From NCBI GenBank assembly GCA_963667595.2, contig CAXXWD010000001.1:1426001-1490000 (forward strand): a stretch of 64,000 nucleotides of DNA, in the 5' to 3' direction. Shown here piece by piece: positions 36,619 to 45,413 of this stretch. The DNA is from JAHJQZ01 sp963667595. GTDB taxonomy: Bacteria > Pseudomonadota > Alphaproteobacteria > Rhizobiales > Devosiaceae. The translations under genes and the position numbers were made by a program. Below the pieces are notes generated by a model, which saw nothing but the letters and a program-made list of their open reading frames with translations, was not told where the DNA came from and made no database searches. Position 1 is the first letter of the stretch, and each line of letters opens with the position of its first letter.

Positions 36619-36916
36619 CAGATCGTTGAAATCCCTCGATAATTTTATAAACCAGGCCCAAATCGGCACAAGCAGTCGAATAAACGCAGGACGTCTCCGA
36701 ACACGGGGGGTGCTTCTGAACGACGTCAGGCGCCAATTCGAGCCGACCACGAAAGTGAAGGCTACGTGGGGCGACTAAGGAAACACGCGCGCGATGGACT
36801 CTACTAAAAACCTGCAGACATCTTGAGGCTCAGGCCACCTCAATCAACACATCGGAGCAGAGCGCTTTGTCTATGGCGTCGATCCTCGTCTCAGACCGCT
36901 TGATGCCATTCCCGCA
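36619..36916. other. Intergenic region at the island edge
   Basis: About 300 bases between the tRNA fragment and the first operator. The minus strand reads GIKRSETRIDAIDKALCSDV and soon stops; I could not assign it. No integrase gene is visible here. Confidence 0.4.
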
Positions 36917-36938
36917 CTTGACTACATATATAGACAAG
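36917..36938. promoter_or_regulatory. Putative GntR operator 1
   Basis: 22-bp inverted repeat CTTGAC-N10-GACAAG, 36 bp before the start at 36975. The same sequence pattern and length recurs at 38202 and 46925, each time before a gene of the same cluster. It contains a TTGACT that may serve as -35. Confidence 0.75.
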
Positions 36939-36974
36939 TGAACAATTTGTGCCACCTGATGATGTGAGGCCGAG

Positions 36975-38159
36975 ATGCGATATGCGATGTGGACTTATCC
37001 TTGGGACGTTCAGGACCAAGGGATCAAGCGCACGGGCGAGGAATTGGTCGGGCGTGCCGGGCTCAACACCATCAGCTTGGCTACGTCCTATCATGCGGGC
37101 CGCTTCCTTCAGGTGCGCAGTCCCACGCAGAAGGCGTATTTTCCGGAAGACGGAACTGTCTATTTCCGACCCGATGCAACGATGTGGGCCGACAAGCCGA
37201 TCCAGCCGAAGCCGGCCCGCAATGTCGATGAACGCGGCGATGCTCTTCGCCAGATGATCGAGCAACGAGACGAGACGGGACTGAGCGTTTCGTGCTGGAC
37301 GGTGTGCCTGCACAATACGCGTCTTGGCATGCTTCACCCTCAGGACGTGACCCATAACGCGTTCGGCAATGCAAACTACTACAATCTGTGCCCCTCCAGT
37401 CCGGCCGCGCGCGAGTATGTCGTTACCCTGGTCGCCGACATCACGCGCAACTACAAGCCTGACTTCGTCGAGCTCGAAAGCCCAAACTTCATGGGATTTG
37501 CACACGAGTTCCATCATGAAAAGGACGGCGTCGGCCTCAACGCGGAAGACGATTTCCTGTTGTCCTTGTGCTTTTGCGATCATTGCGTCGCACGCGCCGC
37601 AGCCGCCGGCGTGGACATTATTCCGGCACGCGACCTGGTGCGCTCGCTGATTGAAGAGATGTGCACACGCGAGGTGCCGGAAATTCGCTTTCCGGATTTT
37701 CCGGATAGGGGGATCGAATCGTTTCGCGCCCTGCCCGCGCTCTACAACTATCTCGTCTGGCGGACCGAACCGGTCACCAGCCTGATCGCGGATATCCGGG
37801 CCGCCGCTGACCCGGCCTCGCGGATCGTGTTGATCGATCTGGAAAACGGCTGGCTTGGCGGCGTCGATCTTCAGGCCATCGGCAAGGTCTCGGACGGCGC
37901 CATCTTGTGTGCCTATGGCGCCGAACCGGAGGCAGTCGCGGATTTGATCCGATCCGGCCGTGCGGCGCTCGGTCCGGACAAGTTTCTCGGCGCCGGCTAC
38001 CGCATTTTCTATCCTGAAGTGCCGTCCAAGGCAGATCTGGTCAAGCGCGTGATCGCCGCGAACAACGCCGGAGCCGATGGCGTCAACTTCTACAACTACG
38101 GACTGATCCCTGCTGCACGGCTGGATTGGGCACGAGCCGCAGTCGAAGCGACCGCTTGA
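36975..38159 (+). CDS. TIM-barrel glycoside-hydrolase-like protein of unknown function
   Basis: 394 aa; GAGG lies six bases before the ATG. It begins MRYAMWTYPWDVQDQGIKRTGEEL and has NTISLATSYHAGRFLQVRSP, SCWTVCLHNTRLGMLHP, DFVELESPNFMGFAHEFHHEKDG, and a two-cysteine segment LCFCDHC. The layout (alternating strands and helices, acidic residues at strand ends, late GADGVNFYNYGL) suits a TIM-barrel hydrolase-like fold related to hypothetical glycosyl hydrolases. No signal peptide, so cytoplasmic. First gene of the rightward catabolic cluster, with its own operator and a second operator before the next gene. The reaction is unknown; hydrolysis or isomerisation of an imported sugar derivative is a guess. 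Confidence 0.7.
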   Translation: MRYAMWTYPWDVQDQGIKRTGEELVGRAGLNTISLATSYHAGRFLQVRSPTQKAYFPEDGTVYFRPDATMWADKPIQPKPARNVDERGDALRQMIEQRDETGLSVSCWTVCLHNTRLGMLHPQDVTHNAFGNANYYNLCPSSPAAREYVVTLVADITRNYKPDFVELESPNFMGFAHEFHHEKDGVGLNAEDDFLLSLCFCDHCVARAAAAGVDIIPARDLVRSLIEEMCTREVPEIRFPDFPDRGIESFRALPALYNYLVWRTEPVTSLIADIRAAADPASRIVLIDLENGWLGGVDLQAIGKVSDGAILCAYGAEPEAVADLIRSGRAALGPDKFLGAGYRIFYPEVPSKADLVKRVIAANNAGADGVNFYNYGLIPAARLDWARAAVEATA

Positions 38160-38201
38160 AGACGGCGCGTAACGCCCGAAGCTCCGCACATCATCAACAT
38201 A

Positions 38202-38230
38202 CTTGACTACTTGTATGTACAAGCTATCAT
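38202..38230 (+). promoter_or_regulatory. Putative promoter overlapped by GntR operator 2
   Basis: The operator CTTGAC-N10-TACAAG occupies 38202-38223. Within it TTGACT (38203-38208) is followed after 16 bp by TATCAT (38225-38230), a reasonable -35/-10 pair for the transporter operon that starts at 38270. Repressor binding would block the -35 region directly. Confidence 0.68.
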
Positions 38231-38269
38231 GTTTCCGCCATAACGCCTCTCATGCACAAGGGGGAAACC

Positions 38270-39262
38270 ATGCAATTCAAGGCAGCAATCGCCGTCACGT
38301 TGGCGCTGGGGCTCGTGTCTCCGGCCGTGGCGGCTGATAAGTACTCGATTGGCTATGACGTCTATTTCGCTGGCAATTCCTGGTCCGTTCAGCTCGCCAA
38401 GGAATTCGAAGCGGAAGCCGCGCGACACGCCGACGAGGTGGATGTCACCTATGTCGAATCCGAAATGAAAGCGGACAAGCAGGTCGCCAATATCGAGGAC
38501 CTGATCACCCAGGGCGTCGATGCCATCATCACCACGCCGGTCTCGCCGACCGCGCTCATTCCGGTGCTCAAGAAAGCCCAGGCTTCGGGGATCAAGGTGG
38601 TTCTGCTCGCTGCCAAGATCAACTCGAACGATTATGATGCGCTCGTCACCGTCGACGACGTCGATTTCGGCAAGGCCGGCGCCCAGTGGCTCGTCGATCA
38701 GCTCGACGGCGAAGGCGATATCATCGCGCTCAATGGCATTGCCGGTATTTCGGCCAGCGACGATCGTTGGGCCGGTGCACAGGAAGTGTTCGGCGAATAT
38801 CCCGGTATCAACGTCATCGCGGCAGTCGATGCGTCCTGGGATTACGCCCAGGCCAAGGTCGCCGTCTCCAACCTGCTGGCGGCCAATCCGGATGTCGACG
38901 GGGTGTGGTCGCAGGGCGGCTCGATGACGCTCGGCGCCATCGATGCCTTCGAGGCGGCGCAGCGTCCTCTCGTGCCGATGACCGGCGAGGACAACAATGG
39001 CTACCTCAAGCGCTGGGTTGCGCTTCAGGATAAGGGCTTCGACTCGGTCGCGCCTTCCAAGCCGACATGGCTCGGGTCCGAATCCCTGCTCATCGCGCTC
39101 AAACTGCTCAAGGGCGAGGACGTCGACAAAGACGTCATCCTGCCGGTTCCGATGATCACGGCCGACAACATCCAGGATTTCGTCCGCGACGACCTGTCGG
39201 ATTCTTTCTGGGCCAACACCCGCCTGTCCGACGATCAGATCAAGGAAGCGTTCGCAGACTGA
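38270..39262 (+). CDS. Sugar ABC transporter substrate-binding protein (ribose/Peripla_BP_4 type)
   Basis: 330 aa from MQFKAAIAVTLALGLVSPAVAADK, a Sec signal peptide with cleavage after AVA. GGGGGA lies six bases upstream, so this ATG is preferred over one six codons earlier. The mature part has the class B periplasmic binding fold (YSIGYDVYFAGNSWSVQLAKEF, ITQGVDAIITTPVSPTALIPVLKKAQ, ASGIKVVLL, DDVDFGKAGAQWL, VDGVWSQGGSMTLGAIDAF). Delivers the substrate to the two permeases encoded downstream. Binding residues typical of sugars or cyclitols are expected, but the ligand cannot be read from sequence. Confidence 0.93.
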   Translation: MQFKAAIAVTLALGLVSPAVAADKYSIGYDVYFAGNSWSVQLAKEFEAEAARHADEVDVTYVESEMKADKQVANIEDLITQGVDAIITTPVSPTALIPVLKKAQASGIKVVLLAAKINSNDYDALVTVDDVDFGKAGAQWLVDQLDGEGDIIALNGIAGISASDDRWAGAQEVFGEYPGINVIAAVDASWDYAQAKVAVSNLLAANPDVDGVWSQGGSMTLGAIDAFEAAQRPLVPMTGEDNNGYLKRWVALQDKGFDSVAPSKPTWLGSESLLIALKLLKGEDVDKDVILPVPMITADNIQDFVRDDLSDSFWANTRLSDDQIKEAFAD

Positions 39263-39284
39263 CCGTCCTGATTGAAGCATCCCG

Positions 39285-40850
39285 ATGAACACCCCTGGAC
39301 ATCCCGCAATGACCACTCCTCCCATGGATCGACCGACTGCTGTTCTCGACGTCAATGGCGTTTCGATGACGTTCGGCCAGAACCAGGTCTTGCGGGATGT
39401 CTCCTTCAGCCTCGGCCACGCCGAAATACTGGCGCTCGTCGGAGAAAACGGTGCCGGCAAGTCCACTCTGATGAACATCATCACCGGGGCGTTGCGGGCA
39501 AACGACGGCCAAATGATACTCGAAGGCGCCCCCTATGCGCCTTCGGGGCCGCTCGACGCCATGCAGCGCCGTGTCGCCATCGCGCATCAGGAAACTGCGG
39601 TCATTCCTGATCTGTCGGTGGCCGAGAACATCTTCTTCGGCCGGGAGCCGCGCAATCCTTTTGGTCTCATCCGCCAAAGCGCGCTGCATGCGAAGGCCGC
39701 CGACCTGCTCGATGAGCTCGGCTTTCCCGTGGCGCCGCACCGGCTCGGATTCGATCTGTCCGCTGCCGAGCTGCAGATGGTCGAAATCGCCCACGCCATC
39801 AGCTTCGATCCGCGGATCCTCGTGCTCGACGAGCCGACGGCATCGCTTTCGAGCAAGGCTGCTGAAATGGTCCTCGGCCTGATGCGCCGGCTGAAGGACA
39901 AGGGAACCTCGATCATCTTCATCTCGCATCGGCTCGGCGAGGTCATGGCCGCCGCCGACCGCGCCGTCGTGCTCAAGGACGGCGAACTGACACTTGACGC
40001 GTCGGCAGGTGCATTCGAGCGCGACGACCTCATCCAGGCGATGGTCGGCCGCAAGCTCAGCAACATCTTCCCTGCCCGCACCGCACCCGATGGCACCGCA
40101 CCCCTTGCCCTGAAGCTCGAACGTGCCGCCAATGGCGAGCTGCCCTCAATATCGTTGCAGGTTCGCGAAGGCGAAGTCCTGGGTGTTGCCGGGCTCGAAG
40201 GCCAGGGGCAACGCGAACTGGCGCGGGCGCTTTGCGGAGCGCAGCCCTTCCGGCAAGGCACTGTAGAAGTCAGCGGAAAACCGCAGACCATCTCCTCCAC
40301 CCAGAAAGCCATTGCCCTCGGCATCGCCAGCATTCCCGATGACAGAAAACGCGACGGGCTGGCGCTCGATCTGCCGGTACGCACGAATATGAGCCTGTTC
40401 GCCCTGCGACAGGTGGCCAAGTTCGACCTCTTGCCCCTGGGCGAGGAACAGCGTTTCGCCGAGGATGCGCGGAAACGCTTCGACATCAAGCTGTCGTCGC
40501 TCGAACAGCCCGTCGGGCAGTTATCGGGCGGCAATCAGCAAAAGGTCGTGTTCGCGCGCTGGCTGGCCCACACGCCGCGGGTGCTGGTGCTCGCCGAGCC
40601 GACCAAAGGCGTCGATATCCAGACCAAGGCAGAAATCTATCGGCTTGTCTCGGAGCTGTCCGGCAAAGGCGTCGCCGTCATCCTCATCAGTTCCGACCTG
40701 CTCGAACTCATCGGGCTCAGTGACCGTATCGTTACGCTCTACGAACGCCGGATATCGGCCGAGATCCCGAAAAGCGCGTTTTCCGAGGAATACATCATGA
40801 GCAAGGCAACCGCGCATGCCGACGAGGAGACGGAGGACGTCCATGCTTAA
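39285..40850 (+). CDS. Sugar ABC transporter ATP-binding protein (RbsA/MglA type)
   Basis: 521 aa with two fused ABC domains. Domain 1: Walker A GENGAGKST, signature LSAAELQMVEIAHA, Walker B ILVLDEPTASL. Domain 2: degenerate Walker A (GLEGQGQREL), signature LSGGNQQKVVFARWL, Walker B VLVLAEPTKGVD with Ala in place of the usual Asp. This asymmetric pair is normal for ribose-type transporters. The start is the first of three in-frame ATGs (39285, 39309, 39324); none has a strong ribosome site. The 3' end overlaps the first permease by 8 bp. Confidence 0.93.
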   Translation: MNTPGHPAMTTPPMDRPTAVLDVNGVSMTFGQNQVLRDVSFSLGHAEILALVGENGAGKSTLMNIITGALRANDGQMILEGAPYAPSGPLDAMQRRVAIAHQETAVIPDLSVAENIFFGREPRNPFGLIRQSALHAKAADLLDELGFPVAPHRLGFDLSAAELQMVEIAHAISFDPRILVLDEPTASLSSKAAEMVLGLMRRLKDKGTSIIFISHRLGEVMAAADRAVVLKDGELTLDASAGAFERDDLIQAMVGRKLSNIFPARTAPDGTAPLALKLERAANGELPSISLQVREGEVLGVAGLEGQGQRELARALCGAQPFRQGTVEVSGKPQTISSTQKAIALGIASIPDDRKRDGLALDLPVRTNMSLFALRQVAKFDLLPLGEEQRFAEDARKRFDIKLSSLEQPVGQLSGGNQQKVVFARWLAHTPRVLVLAEPTKGVDIQTKAEIYRLVSELSGKGVAVILISSDLLELIGLSDRIVTLYERRISAEIPKSAFSEEYIMSKATAHADEETEDVHA

Positions 40851-41784
40851 AGGCTCGATCCGTTTCAACCTGCTTCTGGCCTTGCCGGCGCTCATACTCG
40901 CCGTCCTGCTCGTCACGATCACGGCCTCGGCGTCGCCATCCTTTCTCAGCGACAACAACATGGCGAACCTGGTCAACCGCGTTTTGCCCCTGGGCATGGT
41001 GGCGCTCGGCGAAGCCATGGTTCTGATGGCGGGCCGGATCGATCTCTCCGTCGGCTCGATCATCAGCCTCGGTACGGCGATCATGGCCGTCACCTCCGTG
41101 ACGCTCGGGTGGTTCGCGATTCCCTTGGCAATCGGCGCGGGCATGCTCGCCGGGCTGTTCACGGCGGCAGGCATCATCCTGTTCCGCATCAATCCGCTGG
41201 TCATGAGCCTCGCCACGTCGGCCGTGGTCAAGGGCGTGACTCTTCTCATCCTGTCGCGGCCCGGCGGCCAGGTCGACTACTCCTTCTACGCCGTCTTTTT
41301 CGAAGGCAGCTCGCCCATCGGTCTGCCTCTCCTCATCATCCTCTTGTTCTACGGCGCCTTCATCGTCATGACCGCATGGACGCCGTTCGGCCGCGCAATC
41401 TATGCGGCCGGTTCCGATCCTCGCGCCGCCTTCGCGCAGGGTATTTCGGACATTGGTATCGATCTCAAGGTGTTTTCCATCAGCGGTGCCCTGGCCGCAC
41501 TTGCCGGTGTCTTCCTGTCTATCCGTATCCTGTCCGGCGATCCGTTGATCGGCGACGCTTACACGCTCGACGCCGTTTCGGCCGCGATACTCGGCGGCAT
41601 GGCGCTCAAGGGCGGACGCGGCAGCCTGCTCGGTGTCCTGCTGGCAGTGATCTCCCTGATCCTAATCAACAACGCCTTCAACCTGCTGCAGCTCGACACC
41701 AATCTTCAATCGATTGCCAAAGGACTGATCTTCGTGATGGCGCTGGTGTTCTTCATGCGCGGAAAGGCGGGCGATGCCAACTAA
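40843..41784 (+). CDS. Sugar ABC transporter permease 1 (BPD_transp_2)
   Basis: 313 aa from MLKGSIRFNLLLALPALILAV. About eight to ten hydrophobic helices; the signature MVALGEAMVLMAGRIDLSVGSIISLGTAI is characteristic of ribose/xylose-type permeases, and DAVSAAILGGMALKGGRGSLLGVLLA is the coupling region. ATG overlaps the ATPase stop by 8 bp and its stop overlaps permease 2 by 11 bp. The longer frame from 40816 lies within the ATPase gene and is not used. Confidence 0.92.
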   Translation: MLKGSIRFNLLLALPALILAVLLVTITASASPSFLSDNNMANLVNRVLPLGMVALGEAMVLMAGRIDLSVGSIISLGTAIMAVTSVTLGWFAIPLAIGAGMLAGLFTAAGIILFRINPLVMSLATSAVVKGVTLLILSRPGGQVDYSFYAVFFEGSSPIGLPLLIILLFYGAFIVMTAWTPFGRAIYAAGSDPRAAFAQGISDIGIDLKVFSISGALAALAGVFLSIRILSGDPLIGDAYTLDAVSAAILGGMALKGGRGSLLGVLLAVISLILINNAFNLLQLDTNLQSIAKGLIFVMALVFFMRGKAGDAN

Positions 41785-42736
41785 ACTCTCACCCTTCCTT
41801 GCCCAGCTTCGCCCCGCGGCGGCCACCTGGCGTGCCCTCGGACTGTTGGCCGTATTGTTCGCAATCCTGTTCGTCGCATCGGGCAAGGTGTCCGGACATC
41901 AGGTGATCGACAATATGCGTCAGGCGGCGCCGCTGGCCATCATCACCATTGGTCAGGCGCTCATCCTGATGATGGGACGGCTCGACCTGTCGGTCGGCGC
42001 CACGGCTGGTCTCGCCAATGTCGTTTTGGCGATGAGCTTTGCCGGAAACATGGACAACATGGCCTTCGCCCTGGCTCTGACCCTTGGCTGTGGGCTTCTG
42101 GTAGGCCTTGCCAACGGGCTTCTGGTCGTTGCCCTGCGCATTCCGGCCTTTCTCGCCACCCTCGCCACCTCGCTGGTTCTGGCCGGCACGATCCTGGTGA
42201 TCACCGGGGGAAGCCCGCGCGGGTCGATACCGGCGCCCTTCCGCGTCATCACCGAGGGCTGGCTCTGGGGCGTTATTCCCTACTCCATTCTGATCTGGGT
42301 GCTCGTCGCGGCCGCACTTGTGTTTTTCGTGCATTTCACCCTGTCGGGCCGGTGCATGCTCTTATCGGGTGCCAATGTCCGCGCCGCCAGGATGAACGGC
42401 ATCGCCGCCGACCGGATGATCATCCTGTCCTTCGTCATTGCCAGCCTGATGGCAACGCTCGGCGGCATCATGCTGTCCGCCATAACCGGCATGGCCTCGA
42501 TCGGAATCGCCGACACCTACACCGTCGATTCCATCGCCGCCGCAGTGATCGGCGGCGCCGTGTTTAGCGGCGGCATGTTCCTCGCCGGCGGTGCGTCCGT
42601 CGGCGCGCTCATTCTCTTCTTCGTCCAGAGCCTGCTCTACGTCCTCTCCCTGCCACCGGCCACCCGGTTCATCGTTCAGGGCGGCATCATCGTGGCAGCG
42701 CTCGCACTCGCCAACATCAAAAGGAGGTCTTCATGA
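41774..42736 (+). CDS. Sugar ABC transporter permease 2 (BPD_transp_2)
   Basis: 320 aa, second permease of the same family: AIITIGQALILMMGRLDLSVGATAGLANVVLAM, later DTYTVDSIAAAVIGGAVFSGGMFLAGG. With permease 1 it would form a heterodimeric channel. ATGA overlap (42733-42736) with the phosphotriesterase-like gene indicates coupled translation of transporter and enzyme. Confidence 0.92.
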   Translation: MPTKLSPFLAQLRPAAATWRALGLLAVLFAILFVASGKVSGHQVIDNMRQAAPLAIITIGQALILMMGRLDLSVGATAGLANVVLAMSFAGNMDNMAFALALTLGCGLLVGLANGLLVVALRIPAFLATLATSLVLAGTILVITGGSPRGSIPAPFRVITEGWLWGVIPYSILIWVLVAAALVFFVHFTLSGRCMLLSGANVRAARMNGIAADRMIILSFVIASLMATLGGIMLSAITGMASIGIADTYTVDSIAAAVIGGAVFSGGMFLAGGASVGALILFFVQSLLYVLSLPPATRFIVQGGIIVAALALANIKRRSS

Positions 42737-43707
42737 CGTTCGTCCGCACACTTAATGGCGATATCTCACCCACCGAGCTTGGTGTGACCTATGCGCATGA
42801 TCACCTCTTCTGCGAGCCGTCCTTGTGGAAGGAAAAGGGCATTGACGACTTCATGATCGACGATGTCGACAAATCGATCGCCGATGTGAAGTTGTTCATC
42901 GCCGAAGGCGGCCAGTCCGTCTACGACGCGACGGCGATCGACTATGGCCGCGACCCGGTTGCGCTGAAGCAGATCGCCGACCGCACCGGCATCAATATCA
43001 TCGCCACTGCCGGCTTCAACAAGGCCATCATGTGGCCGGGCAAGATGCGGAACCAGAACATCACCTTCGCCGAATGGGTTGCATCGAAGTCGCGTGCCGA
43101 GCTCAGGGATCACGTGGTCGGCGAGCTGACGGTCGGCCTCGACGGTACGGATCTGAAGGGCGGTGTCGCCAAATTCGGCACGGGCTACAACACCATTTCC
43201 GACGACGAGGACAAGTTCCTGCGCGCCGTGCTCGACGCGCACAAGGAAACCGGATGTCCGTTGCATTCTCACACGGAACTGGGAACCCTCATTCTCGAAC
43301 AGCTCGACATCGTCAAAAAGGAAGGCGTCGACCCCTCGCGTCTGACCATTGCCCATGTCGACCGCAATCCCGACCATTGGCTGCACCGCAAAGCCGCCGA
43401 AACCGGCGCGTTCCTGTGCTTCGACGGCATTTCGCGCATCAAGTACCATCCCGAAAGCGTGGTGATCGGCTGTATTCTCAATCTCGTCCGCCACGGCCAC
43501 GAAAAGCAGGTCCTGATCGGCGGCGACATTGCCCGCCGCACCATGTACCGCAATTACGGCGAGGGCGGGCCTGGCCTCGGCTACATCCTTGGAAGCTGGG
43601 TCCCCCGCTTCAAGGAAGAAGCCAATGAAGCCGGCTTCGACGGCGAAGCCCTGATCCACACCTTCCTTGTCGAAAATCCCCAGCGAGCCTTTGCCTTTTC
43701 AGAGTGA
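42733..43707 (+). CDS. Phosphotriesterase-family hydrolase (putative sugar-lactone hydrolase)
   Basis: 324 aa. Amidohydrolase superfamily metal ligands: HxH in VTYAHDHLFCEP, a bridging lysine in KGGVAKFGTGYN, His in CPLHSHTELGT, His in LTIAHVDRNPD, and Asp in LIGGDIARR. Characterised relatives hydrolyse phosphotriesters or, more often in sugar operons, aldono-lactones and their phosphates (for example D-xylono-lactone-5-phosphate lactonase). An FGGY kinase and a sugar transporter under the same operator favour a (phospho)lactone substrate, but this is inference. Cytoplasmic. Confidence 0.88.
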   Translation: MTFVRTLNGDISPTELGVTYAHDHLFCEPSLWKEKGIDDFMIDDVDKSIADVKLFIAEGGQSVYDATAIDYGRDPVALKQIADRTGINIIATAGFNKAIMWPGKMRNQNITFAEWVASKSRAELRDHVVGELTVGLDGTDLKGGVAKFGTGYNTISDDEDKFLRAVLDAHKETGCPLHSHTELGTLILEQLDIVKKEGVDPSRLTIAHVDRNPDHWLHRKAAETGAFLCFDGISRIKYHPESVVIGCILNLVRHGHEKQVLIGGDIARRTMYRNYGEGGPGLGYILGSWVPRFKEEANEAGFDGEALIHTFLVENPQRAFAFSE

Positions 43708-44525
43708 ACGTCATGCCTTCGAGCAATTCTACTGACATTTCCAGCCTCTCGGACGCCGAGATGGAAGCGGCGCTGGCCAAGCAGCCGATCCTGCTTCTGC
43801 CTATTGGTGCCGTCGAAAGTCATGGCGAGCACCTGCCGGCGGGCACGGACAATATCCTTGCCGACCGCATGACCGACGCCCTGATCCGAACCATCGATGG
43901 CGAAACGCCGGTTCTCCGGTTGCCCGTCATGCCCTTCGGTCAGGTCTGGTCACTGGCGGATGCCCCCGGCTCGTTCAGCCTTACCAATGCCACAGTCACC
44001 GGTGTCCTGGTCGAAGTGGCGCGTTCGGCCAAGAGCAAGGGGCTGAGCACGGTCGTGATAATCAATGCCCATCTGGGCAACGCCTTTCCCATTCGCGACG
44101 CGCAGCGCATCGTCAAGGAAGAAGGGATCACGATGGTCAACTTCTTCTATCCGGGCGCGAAAAAGCAGATCGATCGCGTTCGCGAACGTCCCGAAGCGCA
44201 CAGTTCCTACATGCATGCCTGCGAGATCGAGACCTCCTACATGCTGCATCTGGCGCCAGAATCCGTGGATATGGATCGGGCCGTCGAGAACTATCCCGAG
44301 TTCCCGGCGGATTTCGATTCGGTTCCTTATCGATGGACGGAGTTTTCCAAAACCCCCGTCCTCGGTGATGCGCGTGCCGCAACGGCGGAAAAGGGACGGA
44401 TCATCCTCGAACCCGTGCTCGCCAATATGGCAAAGCAGGTGGCTGTGCTATACGCTCGCCAATGTAGAAAAGAGAATCTCAGAGGCACGCGTGAACCCGA
44501 AAGCTCCTTTGGCAAAGGATCATAG
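43704..44525 (+). CDS. Creatininase-family amidohydrolase
   Basis: 273 aa. The metal-binding signature LLLPIGAVESHGEHLPAGTDNILAD is diagnostic; VVIINAHLGNAFPIRDA and SYMHACEIETSYMLHL follow (the family usually has NGHGGN; here the second G is replaced, giving NAHLGN). The family includes creatininase, riboflavin-pathway ArfB and 3-dehydro-scyllo-inosose hydrolase. Start uncertain: GTG at 43704 overlaps the previous stop (GTGA), and ATG at 43713 is nine bases later. In this setting a ring-opening hydrolysis of a cyclic sugar or cyclitol intermediate is plausible. Confidence 0.85.
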   Translation: MNVMPSSNSTDISSLSDAEMEAALAKQPILLLPIGAVESHGEHLPAGTDNILADRMTDALIRTIDGETPVLRLPVMPFGQVWSLADAPGSFSLTNATVTGVLVEVARSAKSKGLSTVVIINAHLGNAFPIRDAQRIVKEEGITMVNFFYPGAKKQIDRVRERPEAHSSYMHACEIETSYMLHLAPESVDMDRAVENYPEFPADFDSVPYRWTEFSKTPVLGDARAATAEKGRIILEPVLANMAKQVAVLYARQCRKENLRGTREPESSFGKGS

Positions 44526-45297
44526 ACCTATCTACATCCAGATCGCCGAAACACTGAGGGCGCGCATCGTTTCGGGCTATTATAAGGACAAGATCGACGG
44601 CGAACTGCCATTGGCGCGGGAGTGGGAAGTTAGCCGGAGAACGATCCAGCAGGCTCTTGATATCCTTATCGGAGAAGGACTGGTGCGCCGGCAGCACGGG
44701 CTCGGCACCTTCGTCAACAGACGAGGTGTCGATACCCGTTTCAAAGCGATCACCAGCATCACCGAAGGAATCATTGGCCAGGGGTTGAGGCCGCAGTTCT
44801 CCATCCTTTCGAGCGGACCAGTCGAAGCCGATGAACCGACAAAACGGTTCTTCGGGCTTGGCGTGGGCGAACAGGCCTATGTGCACGAGCGGCGCGCGTC
44901 TGCCGACGGACGCCCATTGGCCGTTGTCTCGACCGCGCTCAATCTCAAGCTGCTCGAGGGACTGGAACTATCACATCTTGACGGCTCGCTCTATGCGGCC
45001 CTGCGCAAGCAGTTCGGTCGGACGATCGTCAGGGCTGAGGATCAGTATATCCCCGCGCTGGCGGATGCACGCATCGCGGAGCTTCTTAATATTGCAGAGA
45101 ACAGTGCGATCTTCATTGCCATCCGTCAGGCCTTCGATCAAACTGGCGCTTCGATCGAATTGTCACGTGTCACCATGTTGCCGGTGCCGCTCGACATTTC
45201 CATTCAGCGTGTGGGCTTCGACTTCAAGGGCGAGAACGCGCTGCCACGAGAGTCCGAGTGGCAGTATTCGGTGGGCTTCGGCGATTTTCGTGCCTAG
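44491..45297 (+). CDS. GntR-family transcriptional regulator (HutC/UTRA subfamily)
   Basis: 268 aa from a GTG preceded by AGAGG at good spacing; the longer frame back to 44065 is a shadow of the amidohydrolase gene. The N-terminal winged helix-turn-helix reads PIYIQIAETLRARIVSGYY, LPLAREWEVSRRTIQQALDILIGEGLVRRQHGLGTFV. Residues ~90-250 form a UTRA effector-binding domain (YVHERRASADGRPLAVVSTALN, SAIFIAIRQAFDQTGASIELSRVTMLP). As the last gene of the operon it most likely represses all three units through the shared 22-bp inverted repeats, relieved by a sugar-derived ligand. Confidence 0.92.
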   Translation: MNPKAPLAKDHRPIYIQIAETLRARIVSGYYKDKIDGELPLAREWEVSRRTIQQALDILIGEGLVRRQHGLGTFVNRRGVDTRFKAITSITEGIIGQGLRPQFSILSSGPVEADEPTKRFFGLGVGEQAYVHERRASADGRPLAVVSTALNLKLLEGLELSHLDGSLYAALRKQFGRTIVRAEDQYIPALADARIAELLNIAENSAIFIAIRQAFDQTGASIELSRVTMLPVPLDISIQRVGFDFKGENALPRESEWQYSVGFGDFRA

Positions 45298-45410
45298 ATC
45301 ATTTCACCGTTTCATTGAAACGCTGAAGTGATCCAACTCTTTGTTTTGTCGCGTTTTGAACTGCAAAACCGGTATCCACTTTTGCCAAAAAACGCTCTAC
45401 GGGCTGCGGT
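45298..45410. repeat. Rhizobial-type intergenic palindromic repeat
   Basis: Directly after the regulator stop lies ATCATTTCACCGTTTCA followed by its imperfect inverse TGAAACGCTGAAGTGAT, then a GTTTTGTCGCG...AAAACCGG...CACTTTTG block. This two-part arrangement is familiar from intergenic repeats dispersed in Hyphomicrobiales genomes. It separates two convergent units (regulator and kinase) and may act as a bidirectional terminator. Confidence 0.6.
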
Positions 45411-45413
45411 GCT